64,000 nt of DNA from VFMC01 sp040398525 (GCA_040398525.1 JBBATY010000005.1:1-64000); one strand, 5' to 3'; shown: positions 33,695-42,735, numbered from the stretch's first letter. Made by a program: numbers and translations. Notes: generated by a model not told the origin, from the letters alone.

Positions 33695-35140
33695 TCAGCT
33701 CTTCGGGATGATCGTCCCGGTGTTCATCACGCCCTGCGGGTCGAAGGCCCGCTTCAGGGTCTCGAGCATCGGGAACGAGGTGCCGTACTCCTCGCGCACC
33801 CACTTGGCGCGGGCCTTGCCGATGCCGTGGTGGTGGACGATCGAGCCACCGAACCGGAGCGTCTCTTCGCAGATGATGTCGATGATCGGGAAGTAGTACT
33901 TGTCGTTCTCCTCCTCCGGCTCGCAGTCGACGAGGTCGTAGAAGTAGTTGAAGTACATGTTCGTGCCGTTGATGTAGCTGTGCGACGAGTGCCCGCCGAG
34001 CAGGGTGATCCCGCGGATCTCGGCACGGATGCGAGGGATGACGGCTTCGTAGATGTCGTTGATCGAGCTCCAATCGGCCGAGATCTCGGTGGTGCGGTTC
34101 ACGTTGCGCGTGGTCCGGATGCGCTCGTCCTCGCGGGTCACCTTGTCGGGCCCCCACACCAGGTCGTTGAACCACTCCTCGATCAGCGCCGGGTCGACCG
34201 GGGTGCACTCCGGGTAACGCGCGACGATCTCGTGGATGCCCTCGGCCGTGGCCTTGGTGATGCCGGCTGCACCCTCGGCCATGAACAGCAGGATGCACTC
34301 GTCGGGGCGAGCGAAGTGCGAGAAGTGCAACTGGCCGTCCTCGTAGTCGTACAGACGGGCCACCGACGGGTGATAGCCGGCGGCCATCACCTCGCGCAGC
34401 GCCTCGAAGCCCCGCTTCATCCCCGGCAGCGTCCATCCCATGAACACGTGGTTCTCGGGCAGGTACGGGAACAGCTTCACCGTCACCTCGGTGATGTAGC
34501 AGAGCGCACCCTCGTTGCCGATGACGATGTGGCGGATGTCGGGGCCAGCAGCGCGGCGCGGCACGTTCTTGATGCGGCACACCTGGCCACCGGGGAACAC
34601 CACCTCGCAGCCCACCACCATGTCCTCGATGCCGCCGTAGAGCGTCGAGAACTGGCCGATGCTGCGCGTGGCGACCAGGCCGCCCATGCTGGCGATCGGC
34701 TTGCTCTGCGGTGAGTGGCCGGTGGTGAGGCCGTGCTTGCGCACCTCGTCCTCGAGGCGCTGCAGCGGCACGCCCGCCTGCACGGTGGCCTGCATGTTGT
34801 AGGGGTCGATCTTGACGATGGCGTCGAGCTTCGAGCCGTCCACCACGATCGACAGGTCGGTGCCGCTCTCGAGGCCGCCCTCGGTGGCGGTGCCACCGGT
34901 GCGAGGCACGATGTTCACGCCGTGCTCGGCGGCGAACGTGAGCACGGCGGCCACCTCGGCCGTGCTGGCCACGTGCACGATGGCGACCGGCAGCGTCATG
35001 GTGTGCACGCCGAAGATGTTCTGCAGCTTGCGGAAGTTGTCGACGCTCGAGCGCGTCAGCTCGGCCTCGTCGGTGATCACACGGTCGGGACCGACGATGC
35101 GCTGCAGGTGCTCGACGACGGCGTCGTGGCTGAGGGTCAT
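33695..35140 (-). CDS. FAD-binding oxidase of the alkyl-DHAP synthase (AGPS)-like type
   Basis: Flavoprotein of 481 residues in the VAO/FAD_binding_4 family. The FAD-binding half has NIVPRTGGTATEGGLESGTDLSIVVD, MQATVQAGVPLQRLEDEV and HSPQSKPIASMGGLVATRSIGQFSTLYGGIEDMVVG. The C-terminal half has SSHSYINGTNMYFNY and the HHHGIGKARAKWV segment. These resemble alkyldihydroxyacetonephosphate synthase and FAD-linked glycerol/lactate-type oxidases. GGAGAG lies upstream of ATG 35140. It follows an FGGY kinase by 16 nt, so both act on related polyol or sugar metabolites. Exact reaction unknown. Confidence 0.85.
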   Translation of the reverse strand: MTLSHDAVVEHLQRIVGPDRVITDEAELTRSSVDNFRKLQNIFGVHTMTLPVAIVHVASTAEVAAVLTFAAEHGVNIVPRTGGTATEGGLESGTDLSIVVDGSKLDAIVKIDPYNMQATVQAGVPLQRLEDEVRKHGLTTGHSPQSKPIASMGGLVATRSIGQFSTLYGGIEDMVVGCEVVFPGGQVCRIKNVPRRAAGPDIRHIVIGNEGALCYITEVTVKLFPYLPENHVFMGWTLPGMKRGFEALREVMAAGYHPSVARLYDYEDGQLHFSHFARPDECILLFMAEGAAGITKATAEGIHEIVARYPECTPVDPALIEEWFNDLVWGPDKVTREDERIRTTRNVNRTTEISADWSSINDIYEAVIPRIRAEIRGITLLGGHSSHSYINGTNMYFNYFYDLVDCEPEEENDKYYFPIIDIICEETLRFGGSIVHHHGIGKARAKWVREEYGTSFPMLETLKRAFDPQGVMNTGTIIPKS

Positions 35141-35156
35141 GGTGCTCTCCTGAGGG

Positions 35157-36611
35157 TCAGTGGAAGATCGGGTAGGCCCGCTCGAACAGCGCGTCGGTGT
35201 GCTCGCGGATCGAGTGGTACACGGTGTCGGCCATGCGTCGGTAGGTGTCGCCATTGGCCGGGTCGGGCAGGAAGGTCTCGCGAGCTGAAGCCATTCGCGC
35301 CGCAGCGGTGGCGATGTCGGGGTGCACCCCTGTGGCGGCAGCGGCGCAGATCGCCGATCCGAGGCTGGCGCCACCCGAGCCGACGCTGCGCGACGCCGGC
35401 ACCCCGAACACATCGGCGAAGATCTGCATGAACAGCGGGCTGTGCGAGCCACCCCCGGACACCACGATGTCGGTGAGGGTGATGCCCAGCTCGGTGCACA
35501 TCGCGTCGACGTGGTGCTCCATGGTGAGCGCGATCGCCTCGAGGATCGAGCGGTACACGTGGCCTCGGCCGTGGCGGGCGTCGAAGCCGAGCATCATCCC
35601 CTTGCGGAACGGCTTGTCGGTGGTGGCCAGCCAGTCGAGCACGGTCATCAACCCGTCGCTCCCCGCGGGAAGGGGTGCGGCCTCGCGCTCGAGGTAGGCC
35701 TCGCGGCTGAGGCCCTCGGCCGCGGCACGCTCGCCCATCTCCGGGCCGAGCAGGTCGAGGAACCAGCTCAGGGTCCACATCCCGCGACGCACACCATTGC
35801 TCTCGTAGAGGTAGCGGTGCGGGACCGACGCGAAGTTCGTCCAGAAGTGCGCCGGGTCGCGGTGGTTCACGCTGCCGTGCACCATCGCGGCGATGTAGGT
35901 GCCGAGCGACACCAGCGCCGTCGTGTCGCCGAGCGACCCGGCGCCGAGCATCTCGACCGCCTTGTCGTTGGCGGTGGCCACCACGGGCACGCCCGCAGGC
36001 AGCCCGGTCGCTGCGGCCGCCGCTGCGGTGAGCGGGCCGATCACCTCGCCGGGCATCTGCAGCTCGAACAGCTGCTCGCGACGCACACCGTGCTGCTCGT
36101 ACAGCGCAGGGTCGTCGCTCCACTGCCAGGTGTCGGTGTCGATCGGCCACTGCAGGACGATGTTGTTGGCCGCCGTGTCGCGGAACTGCCCGGTGAAGCG
36201 GTGAGCGATGTAGCCCGAGGCGGTGGTGGCGTACGCCAGCGCAGGGTCGTCGGGCAGGTAGGCGCGGTAGGCGCGGTCGTCCATCCAGCTCATCACCGGT
36301 TCGACCAGGCTGCCGTCGGCGCGCAGGTACGCCTTGCAGCACCGGATCGGGCAGATGCCCACCCCCGCGATGTCGGCCGGGTCGCCGGCGAAGGCGGCCA
36401 TCGCCTGACGGCTGGCATCGCCGATCGCGTCCCACAGGTCGTCGTCGGGGTGAAGCACCACACCGTGGCGGGGCCGCTCCATCGGGCGCAACGGTCGCTG
36501 GCCGCGCGCCACGGGTGTGCCGTGCGCATCGAACACCACCACCTTGGCGCTCTGCGTTCCGCAGTCGACGCCCACCAGGTAGGGGCCGTGTGTGGAGTTC
36601 TCAGCGCTCAC
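35157..36611 (-). CDS. FGGY-family carbohydrate kinase
   Basis: A 484-residue sugar or polyol kinase of the xylulokinase/glycerol kinase family. The N-terminal ATPase-fold motif GVDCGTQSAKVVVFDAHG (about 14-31) and the C-terminal DIVVSGGGSHSPLFMQIFADVFGVPA and GGASLGSAICAA are characteristic. SLGTYIAAMVHG marks the nucleotide-binding middle. GTG at 36611 follows GAGGGG on the minus strand, and a TAGCGT -10 box lies at 36639-36644. Operonic with the AGPS-like oxidase, suggesting phosphorylation followed by oxidation. Substrate cannot be assigned. Confidence 0.88.
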   Translation of the reverse strand: MSAENSTHGPYLVGVDCGTQSAKVVVFDAHGTPVARGQRPLRPMERPRHGVVLHPDDDLWDAIGDASRQAMAAFAGDPADIAGVGICPIRCCKAYLRADGSLVEPVMSWMDDRAYRAYLPDDPALAYATTASGYIAHRFTGQFRDTAANNIVLQWPIDTDTWQWSDDPALYEQHGVRREQLFELQMPGEVIGPLTAAAAAATGLPAGVPVVATANDKAVEMLGAGSLGDTTALVSLGTYIAAMVHGSVNHRDPAHFWTNFASVPHRYLYESNGVRRGMWTLSWFLDLLGPEMGERAAAEGLSREAYLEREAAPLPAGSDGLMTVLDWLATTDKPFRKGMMLGFDARHGRGHVYRSILEAIALTMEHHVDAMCTELGITLTDIVVSGGGSHSPLFMQIFADVFGVPASRSVGSGGASLGSAICAAAATGVHPDIATAAARMASARETFLPDPANGDTYRRMADTVYHSIREHTDALFERAYPIFH

Positions 36612-36638
36612 TGCCCATACCCCTCGTGCCGAAGCGAC

Positions 36639-36644
36639 ACGCTA
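36639..36644 (-). promoter_or_regulatory. Putative -10 box (TAGCGT, minus strand)
   Basis: A TANNNT box about 28 nt upstream of the FGGY kinase start. The resulting leader of about 20 nt contains a GAGGGG ribosome-binding site. Confidence 0.4.
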
Positions 36645-36698
36645 CCCGACGCGACCGCTGCGCTCCGGGGACAGTGGCGCGGGAATCGTGGCGAGGGT

Positions 36699-37148
36699 TC
36701 AGCCCTGCGGTTGATAGACGCCGGCGGCACGGAAGTCGCCGACCCAGGCTCGGGCCAGCAGCGCCGGATCGCCTGCCACCAGATCTCCCGACGCTGTGCG
36801 CACGAAGACGTCGTCACCGGGTCGCGGCGCGCAGCCGGTGTTGGTGGCTGCGGCCACCACTTCGCCGGCAGCGTCAATCTCGAGCAGGGCCGTACGGGGC
36901 ACCGCCACGGCGATGGTGAGCGTCGTACCGCCGGACGAATCGGCGACGGCCCCCTGCGAGGCGGCCGACGAGAGGGCGCCACAGGCCTCGCGCTCGACGA
37001 GGACAGCGGGGAGTCGTTCGCCATCGGAGGCTCCGGCGACGGAGGAAACCAGGGCAACGCTGCCGACAAGCGCTGCCACACCACCACCGGCGACGGCGAG
37101 TGAGCGGAGCGGGCGTAGGCGGCTGGCTGAGCGATCTGCGGGGGGCAC
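36699..37148 (-). CDS. Small exported protein of unknown function
   Basis: A 149-residue protein I do not recognise. A basic N terminus and hydrophobic segment (about 16-38, ending VAGASDG) form a signal peptide or anchor. The rest is a beta-rich domain with two Cys (about 55 and 105, in ACGAL and TGCAPRPGDDVFV) that could pair. The segment PRPGDDVFVRTASGDLVAGDPALLARA looks SAF/RcpC-like, but too weakly to assign. It is the last minus-strand gene after the Pst/WxL cluster, separated from it by 94 bp holding an 11-bp direct repeat, so it may have its own promoter. GTG start. Confidence 0.6.
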   Translation of the reverse strand: MPPADRSASRLRPLRSLAVAGGGVAALVGSVALVSSVAGASDGERLPAVLVEREACGALSSAASQGAVADSSGGTTLTIAVAVPRTALLEIDAAGEVVAAATNTGCAPRPGDDVFVRTASGDLVAGDPALLARAWVGDFRAAGVYQPQG

Positions 37149-37197
37149 ATCTCGACATCGGCGCAGATGGACGAGTCATTGAGATGGCGGTGGTGAT

Positions 37198-37215
37198 CTT
37201 GACGAGCCCTTGACG
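37198..37215. promoter_or_regulatory. Two CTTGACG repeats 11 bp apart
   Basis: CTTGACG occurs at 37198-37204 and again at 37209-37215, one helical turn apart, in the spacer upstream of the small exported protein (minus strand). Direct repeats at 11-bp pitch are the binding architecture of OmpR/PhoB-type response regulators. Identity of the regulator is unknown. Confidence 0.35.
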
Positions 37216-37242
37216 GATCGGCCGCCTGCCACAGTGCCGCGG

Positions 37243-38235
37243 TCAGGGGCGCTCGGTCGCGCTCGACACCAGATCGAATGCGCCCGTGGCGACGCCATCG
37301 GCCCCGACCGTCGACCCCGCGGTGTCGAGTGATGCAACGTCGACCGACGGTGCGTCGGCACCTCTGCCTGCGGCCTCGTCGGCCTCGGCATGGCGGCGCG
37401 ACAGGAACCGGAAGCCGAGCAGTGCGAAGCAGACGACAACCAGCACCGCTGCAGCCAGCAGGAGCAAAGGCTGGTGGTTGGTGGCGACGACGGTGGTGGT
37501 GCTCGGCCCGGCCCCGGAGGTGACGACCTGCCACTGCACCTCACCGATCGATACGGCACCGATCTCGACGGCGATCGTGGTCCGCCAGGTCTGACCAGGT
37601 GGAATCGCGCTCGGTGTGCCGAGCTCGAGCCGAGCCACGACCTCGCCGCCCCGGCGGGCGTCGCCGGCGACGCGTACCGCGGTGAGCGGCTGCGACGATC
37701 GATTGCGCACCGCAACGGTGACCAGATAGCGCGTGGCACCTCCGAGCGACGAACGGGCGGCGCTGAGGAACGAGTCCGGCGAGGCGACCACCTGTAGATC
37801 GGTGTCGACGAGACCCTCGAGGCTCTGGCCCTCGACGACATCGGCGACCGGATGGCCGATCACCTCCAGGGGTGTCACGGCGACTTCGGTGGTGTCGCGG
37901 CCCACTGCGCGGACCACGCACGGGCACGGTACGGGTGGGCGCTGCACCGTGAGCTCCAACCGGGCTGGCCCGTCGGCTCGGGTCTCGACACCCCTCCCAG
38001 ACGGCATGTCACAGTCGCCGGCACCGCGCCGCGCCTCGTTGCCGCACACCACGACCGTCACCCATGGCGACTGGAACTGCTCGAGGCTCACCAGCACTCG
38101 CTCGCCGGGCTCGGCGCTGGTGCGGTCGAGGACGACGACCGGGCCGCTCAACTCGTCGCCGAGTAGTGGGGTGACCGACAAGGGAACGATCAGCGCGAGC
38201 GAGGCCGTTGCTGCGCGATGCCAGACTCGGGTCAC
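37243..38235 (-). CDS. Exported membrane-anchored beta-domain protein, unknown function
   Basis: A 330-residue type I membrane protein: signal peptide (about 1-26), extracellular region with two Ig-like beta domains (about 28-115 and 130-245), one membrane helix (about 261-282, LLLLAAAVLVVVCFALLGFRF) and an acidic, Ala-rich cytoplasmic tail. Cys residues cluster at CGNEARRGAGDCD and PCPCVVR. Its GTG start overlaps the stop of the DUF916 gene (GTGA), so it belongs to the same transcript and is probably a partner of that protein. The architecture (beta domains plus C-terminal helix) matches the DUF916 protein without clear sequence identity. Confidence 0.7.
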   Translation of the reverse strand: MTRVWHRAATASLALIVPLSVTPLLGDELSGPVVVLDRTSAEPGERVLVSLEQFQSPWVTVVVCGNEARRGAGDCDMPSGRGVETRADGPARLELTVQRPPVPCPCVVRAVGRDTTEVAVTPLEVIGHPVADVVEGQSLEGLVDTDLQVVASPDSFLSAARSSLGGATRYLVTVAVRNRSSQPLTAVRVAGDARRGGEVVARLELGTPSAIPPGQTWRTTIAVEIGAVSIGEVQWQVVTSGAGPSTTTVVATNHQPLLLLAAAVLVVVCFALLGFRFLSRRHAEADEAAGRGADAPSVDVASLDTAGSTVGADGVATGAFDLVSSATERP

Positions 38236-39386
38236 ACGCTCACCTCGTCGAGCTCGTCGAGCTCATCGGTCTGCGTGGCCAGCTCGGCCGGGACCACGGC
38301 ATGGCGGCGATAGGCCCGCACGGCGAGGAACCCGAGCAGCACGGCCAGCGCGATGAGCAGGAGCAGCATCGGCGGCGCGAACACCCGGTCCGTGCCGCTG
38401 GTGGCGGGAACGTCTCCGAGAGCTGCCGAGCCGACGGGGTCGATGTCGACCTTGGTGGTCAAGAACAGCAGCGCTGGCGCTCCGACCACGCCGACGATCT
38501 CGGTCGATTCGCCGGGCAGCAGCTCGGGCATCGGCGGGAACTCCACGGTGCGCCGACCGAGGCCGAGCGGGCCCGACACGGTCACCTCGGGCACACCGCT
38601 GAGGCGCACGTTGCCACGGTTCTCGACCCTGAAGCGCACCTCGAGCGGGGCCGACCACGGGTTGATCGCCCGGGGGTAGTCGGTCTCGACATCGGTGATG
38701 GCGAGCACCGGCGTGAGCGGGCCGGCCACCTGGATGTACAGGCGGGTGCCGGTGCGCCGCTCGACGTCGATCTCGGGTCCGCCTGCCGTGGATCCGGTCG
38801 TCACGCTGGCGGCGACGATTGCCCCTGCGTGGTCGCCGGGCGCTGCATCGAGCGGCACTGTGATCGCTACCGGGATCGTGGCCTGCTGTCCGGGCAGAAG
38901 CGTGATCCGCTCGGCGTCGAGGCGGACCCACGAGCCGACACCGGTCGGGATCTCGTCGCCGGCGAGCAGGTCGAACTGGCCGTCGTCGTTGTTGAACGCA
39001 TCGGTTGCGTAGATCTCGAAGTCCATCGGCACGTTGCCGAAGTTGTACAGCACGACTTCGTCGTCGATCGTGGTGCCTGGGGCAACCTGGTACGACAGAT
39101 CGGGGCGGCTACCACCGGAGTCGCCGCTCGCGGGGGCGAGCGCCCAGCTCTGCACGATCTCGACCGGGGCCGACCCGGCCGGGACCGGGTCGGTCGGCGC
39201 AGTTTCGTCGGGCGCCGGCGCGGGGGGTGTGCCGGCACCGCTCGACGGGAGCATCTGCGTCGCCTCCGGTGCGGCGTACACGAAGGCAGCGTTACCTGCC
39301 GTCACCGCGACCAGCGCGAGCCCCAGCGACATGACGGTTGCGGTGAACCGACGCCGACGTTGAATGGTGGTGCTCGCGCTGGTCAT
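38232..39386 (-). CDS. DUF916 / WxL-interacting (CscA-like) cell-surface protein
   Basis: A 384-residue type I membrane protein: signal peptide (about 1-38), Pro-rich spacer, DUF916-type peptidoglycan-binding domain (about 75-225) with YQVAPGTTIDDEVVLYNFGNVPMDFEIYATDAF and LLPGQQATIPVAITVPLDAAPGDHAGAIVA, then the partner beta domain (about 228-335), a membrane helix (about 340-360) and a short basic/acidic tail. In Firmicutes, DUF916 proteins hold WxL proteins at the wall. Here a WxL-domain gene lies immediately upstream (39521). RBS AGAAG. The family call is from motif memory, not alignment. Confidence 0.8.
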   Translation of the reverse strand: MTSASTTIQRRRRFTATVMSLGLALVAVTAGNAAFVYAAPEATQMLPSSGAGTPPAPAPDETAPTDPVPAGSAPVEIVQSWALAPASGDSGGSRPDLSYQVAPGTTIDDEVVLYNFGNVPMDFEIYATDAFNNDDGQFDLLAGDEIPTGVGSWVRLDAERITLLPGQQATIPVAITVPLDAAPGDHAGAIVAASVTTGSTAGGPEIDVERRTGTRLYIQVAGPLTPVLAITDVETDYPRAINPWSAPLEVRFRVENRGNVRLSGVPEVTVSGPLGLGRRTVEFPPMPELLPGESTEIVGVVGAPALLFLTTKVDIDPVGSAALGDVPATSGTDRVFAPPMLLLLIALAVLLGFLAVRAYRRHAVVPAELATQTDELDELDEVSV

Positions 39387-39453
39387 GGCGTTGATCTTCT
39401 GCTTTCTGTCCTTGATGATCAGGTGGGGCTCGGTGGAGAGCCACCGTTCGGCG

Positions 39454-39493
39454 GTGGTGGTGCGGGTCGGGGGAGGCCGACCCGCACCACCAC
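39454..39493 (-). terminator. Perfect 17-bp hairpin between the WxL-like and DUF916 genes
   Basis: GGTGGTGCGGGTCGG and its exact complement, extended by two more base pairs, enclose a 6-nt loop. It starts about 28 nt after the stop of the WxL-like gene and lies about 68 nt before the DUF916 start. No T-run follows on the minus strand, so it may be an attenuator or mRNA-stability element allowing more of the secreted WxL protein than of its anchor. Confidence 0.6.
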
Positions 39494-39520
39494 ACAGCCG
39501 TCAGTTGATGGGGATGGCCA

Positions 39521-41452
39521 TCAGACGATGGTGAAGGTGAGGGTGCCGGTGTAGGTACCGGCATTCACCGTCACCGGCACCAGCAGACGGACACGGGCGT
39601 CGATGACGGCCATGCCGAGCCCGGCGCCTGCGTTCGCCTTGGCGAGTGCCTTGGCAATGTTGTTGTTCGTCTCGTTCGAGGCGTCACCGAGTCCGTCGGT
39701 GCTCGACGGGGCGACCGGCTGACGGGCGGTGCCCGCAGCGACGGTCATGTCGTACCCGGCGAGCGTGGGGGCCGAATCCCAGGTGTTCTCGGGGTCCCAA
39801 CCGAGGTGGTTGCCCGCGAAGGTCTCGCCAGCCGGGCCGGTGAAGGCGCTCATACGCCCGTTCAGGGTCCACCCTGCGTCGGTGTCGCGCGTGTCGACGA
39901 TGGTGATCTGGTTGATCCGACCGGTCGCCGCGAAGTAGTTACCGGCGTAGTCGCCCTGGGTGAGCAGCGCACCGATCCCGAGGTCGAGACCACAGGTGGT
40001 GGGGTAGTTCGGGTTCGGCACCTGGTCCGCATCCACTGGGTACGGATACCCGGGGAAACGGGGGTCGGACGCTCCACCCGTGATCGTCGGTGCCGTGCCG
40101 GTCGGCAGGGTGCCGAAGTTCCAGCCGTTCACACCGTCGGTCGGGTCGGCGTTCGCAGTTGCCGTCAGCGCCGGCAGCGTGCCGAACCTGTCGTCGACGT
40201 ACTGAGGTGCCGAGCCGAACACACCACAGCGCTGGGTCATCACCAACGCACCAGCGGGGCGGTCGACCTCGATCGCCGCCACCACCACGGTGTTGGGCAG
40301 CGACGAACCGCTGACGCCAGCCGAGGTGGTACCCGTGAACGGGGAGTTGTAGGTGGCCTGGATCGTGAACGTGTACACGCCTGCGGCGAGGTTCACCGCA
40401 AGCGATGTCGCGGTCGGGCTGAGGCCGGTCAGGGTCGTGCTGGTGGTGCACGCCGTGGTGGCCGGAGCCGGTCCCGTGCAGGTGACGGTGTAGCCCGTCC
40501 GGGTCGAACCGGCCGGATCCGTCGGAGCGGTCCACGAGAGGTTGACCACGCCGGTGCCGGAGGTTGCGCTCAGAGCCGGAGCTCCGACCGGGTTCGGGTT
40601 GACCGTGACGTTGCTCACCGTTGCGGCGGTGCTCGTGCCGACGCTGTTGGTCGCCGTGACCGTGACGTCATAGGACGTGCCGTTGGTGAGGCCGGTGATC
40701 TCGTAGCTGCCAGCCGCGGTCGGTGCCGGGCTGAGCGTCACGGGTGCACCGCCGCCCACCGGGGTTGCGGTCACGGTGTAGCTGCTGATCGCCGGGTCGG
40801 TCGTGCCGGCCGGAGCCGCGAACGAACCGGTGATCTTGCCGCCCGTGGTCGAGCCACCGTTGGCCGTGAATGACGTGGGCACGCCGGGCTTGGTGCCCTG
40901 CACCCAGGTGATGCCTGCACCGGCGCCTGTCACCGTGATCAGCGTCTGCCAGTAGCGCTCGGTCTGGCCCGTCTTCGAGCAGGCAAACCCGATCTTGTAC
41001 TCACCTGCCGACAACGTGTTCAGGTCGAAGTTGAGCGTCGAGGTTCCCGTGATCTGGCCGGTGTTGACCGCCGTGTTCCTGTTCACCTGGGGGGTGCCCG
41101 CGGTCGAGTAGAGCGGCTGCGCAATCGATCCTGCTGGCGATCCTGCCGGCACGATCGGACCCGATGCGTCCCAGGTGAGTGTTCCGGCGTCGACGCCGGC
41201 CGAGGTGATGTATTGGTTCCAGCGGAACCCACCGGTTGCGGTGTCACCCGGGCAGACGTTGTTCGGCGCCGCGAGCGACAGAGTGAAGCTGGTGGTCTTG
41301 TTGCCCGACGTCGGTGACAACGTCTGGCCAGGCGTCGCAGCGGTTCCAGGCGGCAGCGCCTGGACCGAACCGGTCACGATGCCGGCTGCGGCAGCAACGG
41401 CAGCGAGTGCCGTCAGGGCCGCAGCGGCCCGTGAGATACGTGTGTTCTTCAT
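39521..41452 (-). CDS. Secreted CPGD-domain / Fn3 / WxL-domain surface protein
   Basis: A 643-residue secreted protein. Signal peptide about 1-32. Residues about 40-185 carry the domain shared with the proteins at 45365 and 46309 (NNVCPGDTATGGFRWN...FACSKTGQTERYW). Two fibronectin type III domains follow (about 188-285 and 286-390). The C-terminal about 240 residues end in a WxL-type domain: ITIVDTRDTDAGWTLNGRMSAF contains a literal W-T-L, and the tail VTVNAGTYTGTLTFTIV matches the second half with F-T-I in place of W-x-L. There is no membrane anchor, as expected of WxL proteins. ATG 41452 follows GAAAGG. Neighbour DUF916 gene is the likely wall partner. Confidence 0.8.
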   Translation of the reverse strand: MKNTRISRAAAALTALAAVAAAAGIVTGSVQALPPGTAATPGQTLSPTSGNKTTSFTLSLAAPNNVCPGDTATGGFRWNQYITSAGVDAGTLTWDASGPIVPAGSPAGSIAQPLYSTAGTPQVNRNTAVNTGQITGTSTLNFDLNTLSAGEYKIGFACSKTGQTERYWQTLITVTGAGAGITWVQGTKPGVPTSFTANGGSTTGGKITGSFAAPAGTTDPAISSYTVTATPVGGGAPVTLSPAPTAAGSYEITGLTNGTSYDVTVTATNSVGTSTAATVSNVTVNPNPVGAPALSATSGTGVVNLSWTAPTDPAGSTRTGYTVTCTGPAPATTACTTSTTLTGLSPTATSLAVNLAAGVYTFTIQATYNSPFTGTTSAGVSGSSLPNTVVVAAIEVDRPAGALVMTQRCGVFGSAPQYVDDRFGTLPALTATANADPTDGVNGWNFGTLPTGTAPTITGGASDPRFPGYPYPVDADQVPNPNYPTTCGLDLGIGALLTQGDYAGNYFAATGRINQITIVDTRDTDAGWTLNGRMSAFTGPAGETFAGNHLGWDPENTWDSAPTLAGYDMTVAAGTARQPVAPSSTDGLGDASNETNNNIAKALAKANAGAGLGMAVIDARVRLLVPVTVNAGTYTGTLTFTIV

Positions 41453-41490
41453 GATGGTGTGTGTGCCTTTCGAAGTAGGTGGGGGTCGGA

Positions 41491-42735
41491 TCAGAAGCTG
41501 CCGCTGCGCAGGCCGCGCTGGGTGCTGGTCGATCCACAGTCGGGGGCAACGAGGAAGCCCATGGTCTCGATGGTCGCCGTTGCCTGGCACACCTTCGAGG
41601 TGCCGCCGACGAACAGGTCCTTCAGCGCCAGGTTGCCCGGGCCGGTGATCACGGCCGTCGAGAAGACGTTGTAGACGGTGCGGCCGAACGTGGCGTTGTT
41701 GAAGAACGTCGCCACCGGAGTGAAGTTCGGGTAGGTGCCCGCCACCGGGCTGCCGATGTTGTTGCTGGCGCCGTCGTTCGAGACCGAGCCCATCACGACC
41801 TCAGCGGGCGGCGTGGGAACACCGTTGCCCCGGGCGCGGGCGATGTACTGGCTTGCGGAGAAGCCGACGATCACCTGGCTGTTGGCCTCTCCGGCGAGCG
41901 CGGCGACGGCGTCGCCGGCCTGCTTGAGGTGCACGCCGTTGCTCTCCTGCAAGCGTCCCTCAGCCTGGCTGCCCGGCACGGAGGTGCTGTTCACCACGCT
42001 GCGGCACAGAGCCGTTGCCGTGGCGTCCTCGCCTGCGCTCACACCGGCCGTGGTGAGCCACGACGCATAGGTGCCCGAGCCGAGCTGGATGCCGCACGGA
42101 ATGATCCGCACGCCGTCGATGGTCTGCGGGCCGGTGGTGAACAGCGAGTCGAGCTGCGCCCGGGTGAGGCTGGTGACTGCACCGGCGTTCCCGGCGGGGC
42201 GGTAGTACGCGAAGCTGAGTGCGTCGCGGGCCATCGGGACGTAGGTCAGCGCAGTGCCGGACGTCGAGTCGAGCGACGACGAACGGGCGAAGTCGACCTG
42301 GCCGGAGATGTCGGCGAAGGCGCAGAACGCCGAACCGTTTGCCGTCGTGCCGCCGTAGCCGGTGCCGTCGATCGCCCGGCTCAGCGCACGCTGACCGGCC
42401 GACGAGCCGTTGGGGCGGGTGAAGGTCGGCGAACCGATCTTCGGGGTGATGCAGTTGTCGGCCACGCCAGCCGGAGGCGTGGCGTCGAACGAGACGATCT
42501 GCACGCCACCGGTGGCAGCGCTGCTCTGCACCGGGGTGAACAGCACCCCGTTGGTCTTGCCGCTCAGGGCGTTGAGCACATCCATCGTGGTGTCGGAGCC
42601 GACGGCAACGAGAGCACTGAACTGTGCGGGGTCGGCACCGACGTTGCCGGTGGAGAAGATCCCTGCCGCGGCAGAGATGAGCGCTGCAGCCGCTAGTGCG
42701 GTTGCGACACGCTTCGAACTTGGGGCGGTAGTCAT
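41491..42735 (-). CDS. Second PstS-like secreted substrate-binding protein
   Basis: A 414-residue exported protein. Signal peptide about 1-34, then a type 2 periplasmic-binding fold resembling PstS: LVAVGSDTTMDVLNALSG at the start, GQVDFARSSS, YVPMARDALSFAYYRP and LTRAQLDSLFTTG. Several Cys (CITPK, CAF, CGIQL, CRSV, CQAT, DCGS) suggest disulphides. It lacks a lipobox and C-terminal helix, so it should be freely secreted or held by partners. ATG 42735 is chosen over upstream starts because the signal peptide begins there. A 234-bp spacer with TTCAC/TTCAT repeats precedes it, suggesting an own phosphate-responsive promoter. Confidence 0.8.
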   Translation of the reverse strand: MTTAPSSKRVATALAAAALISAAAGIFSTGNVGADPAQFSALVAVGSDTTMDVLNALSGKTNGVLFTPVQSSAATGGVQIVSFDATPPAGVADNCITPKIGSPTFTRPNGSSAGQRALSRAIDGTGYGGTTANGSAFCAFADISGQVDFARSSSLDSTSGTALTYVPMARDALSFAYYRPAGNAGAVTSLTRAQLDSLFTTGPQTIDGVRIIPCGIQLGSGTYASWLTTAGVSAGEDATATALCRSVVNSTSVPGSQAEGRLQESNGVHLKQAGDAVAALAGEANSQVIVGFSASQYIARARGNGVPTPPAEVVMGSVSNDGASNNIGSPVAGTYPNFTPVATFFNNATFGRTVYNVFSTAVITGPGNLALKDLFVGGTSKVCQATATIETMGFLVAPDCGSTSTQRGLRSGSF

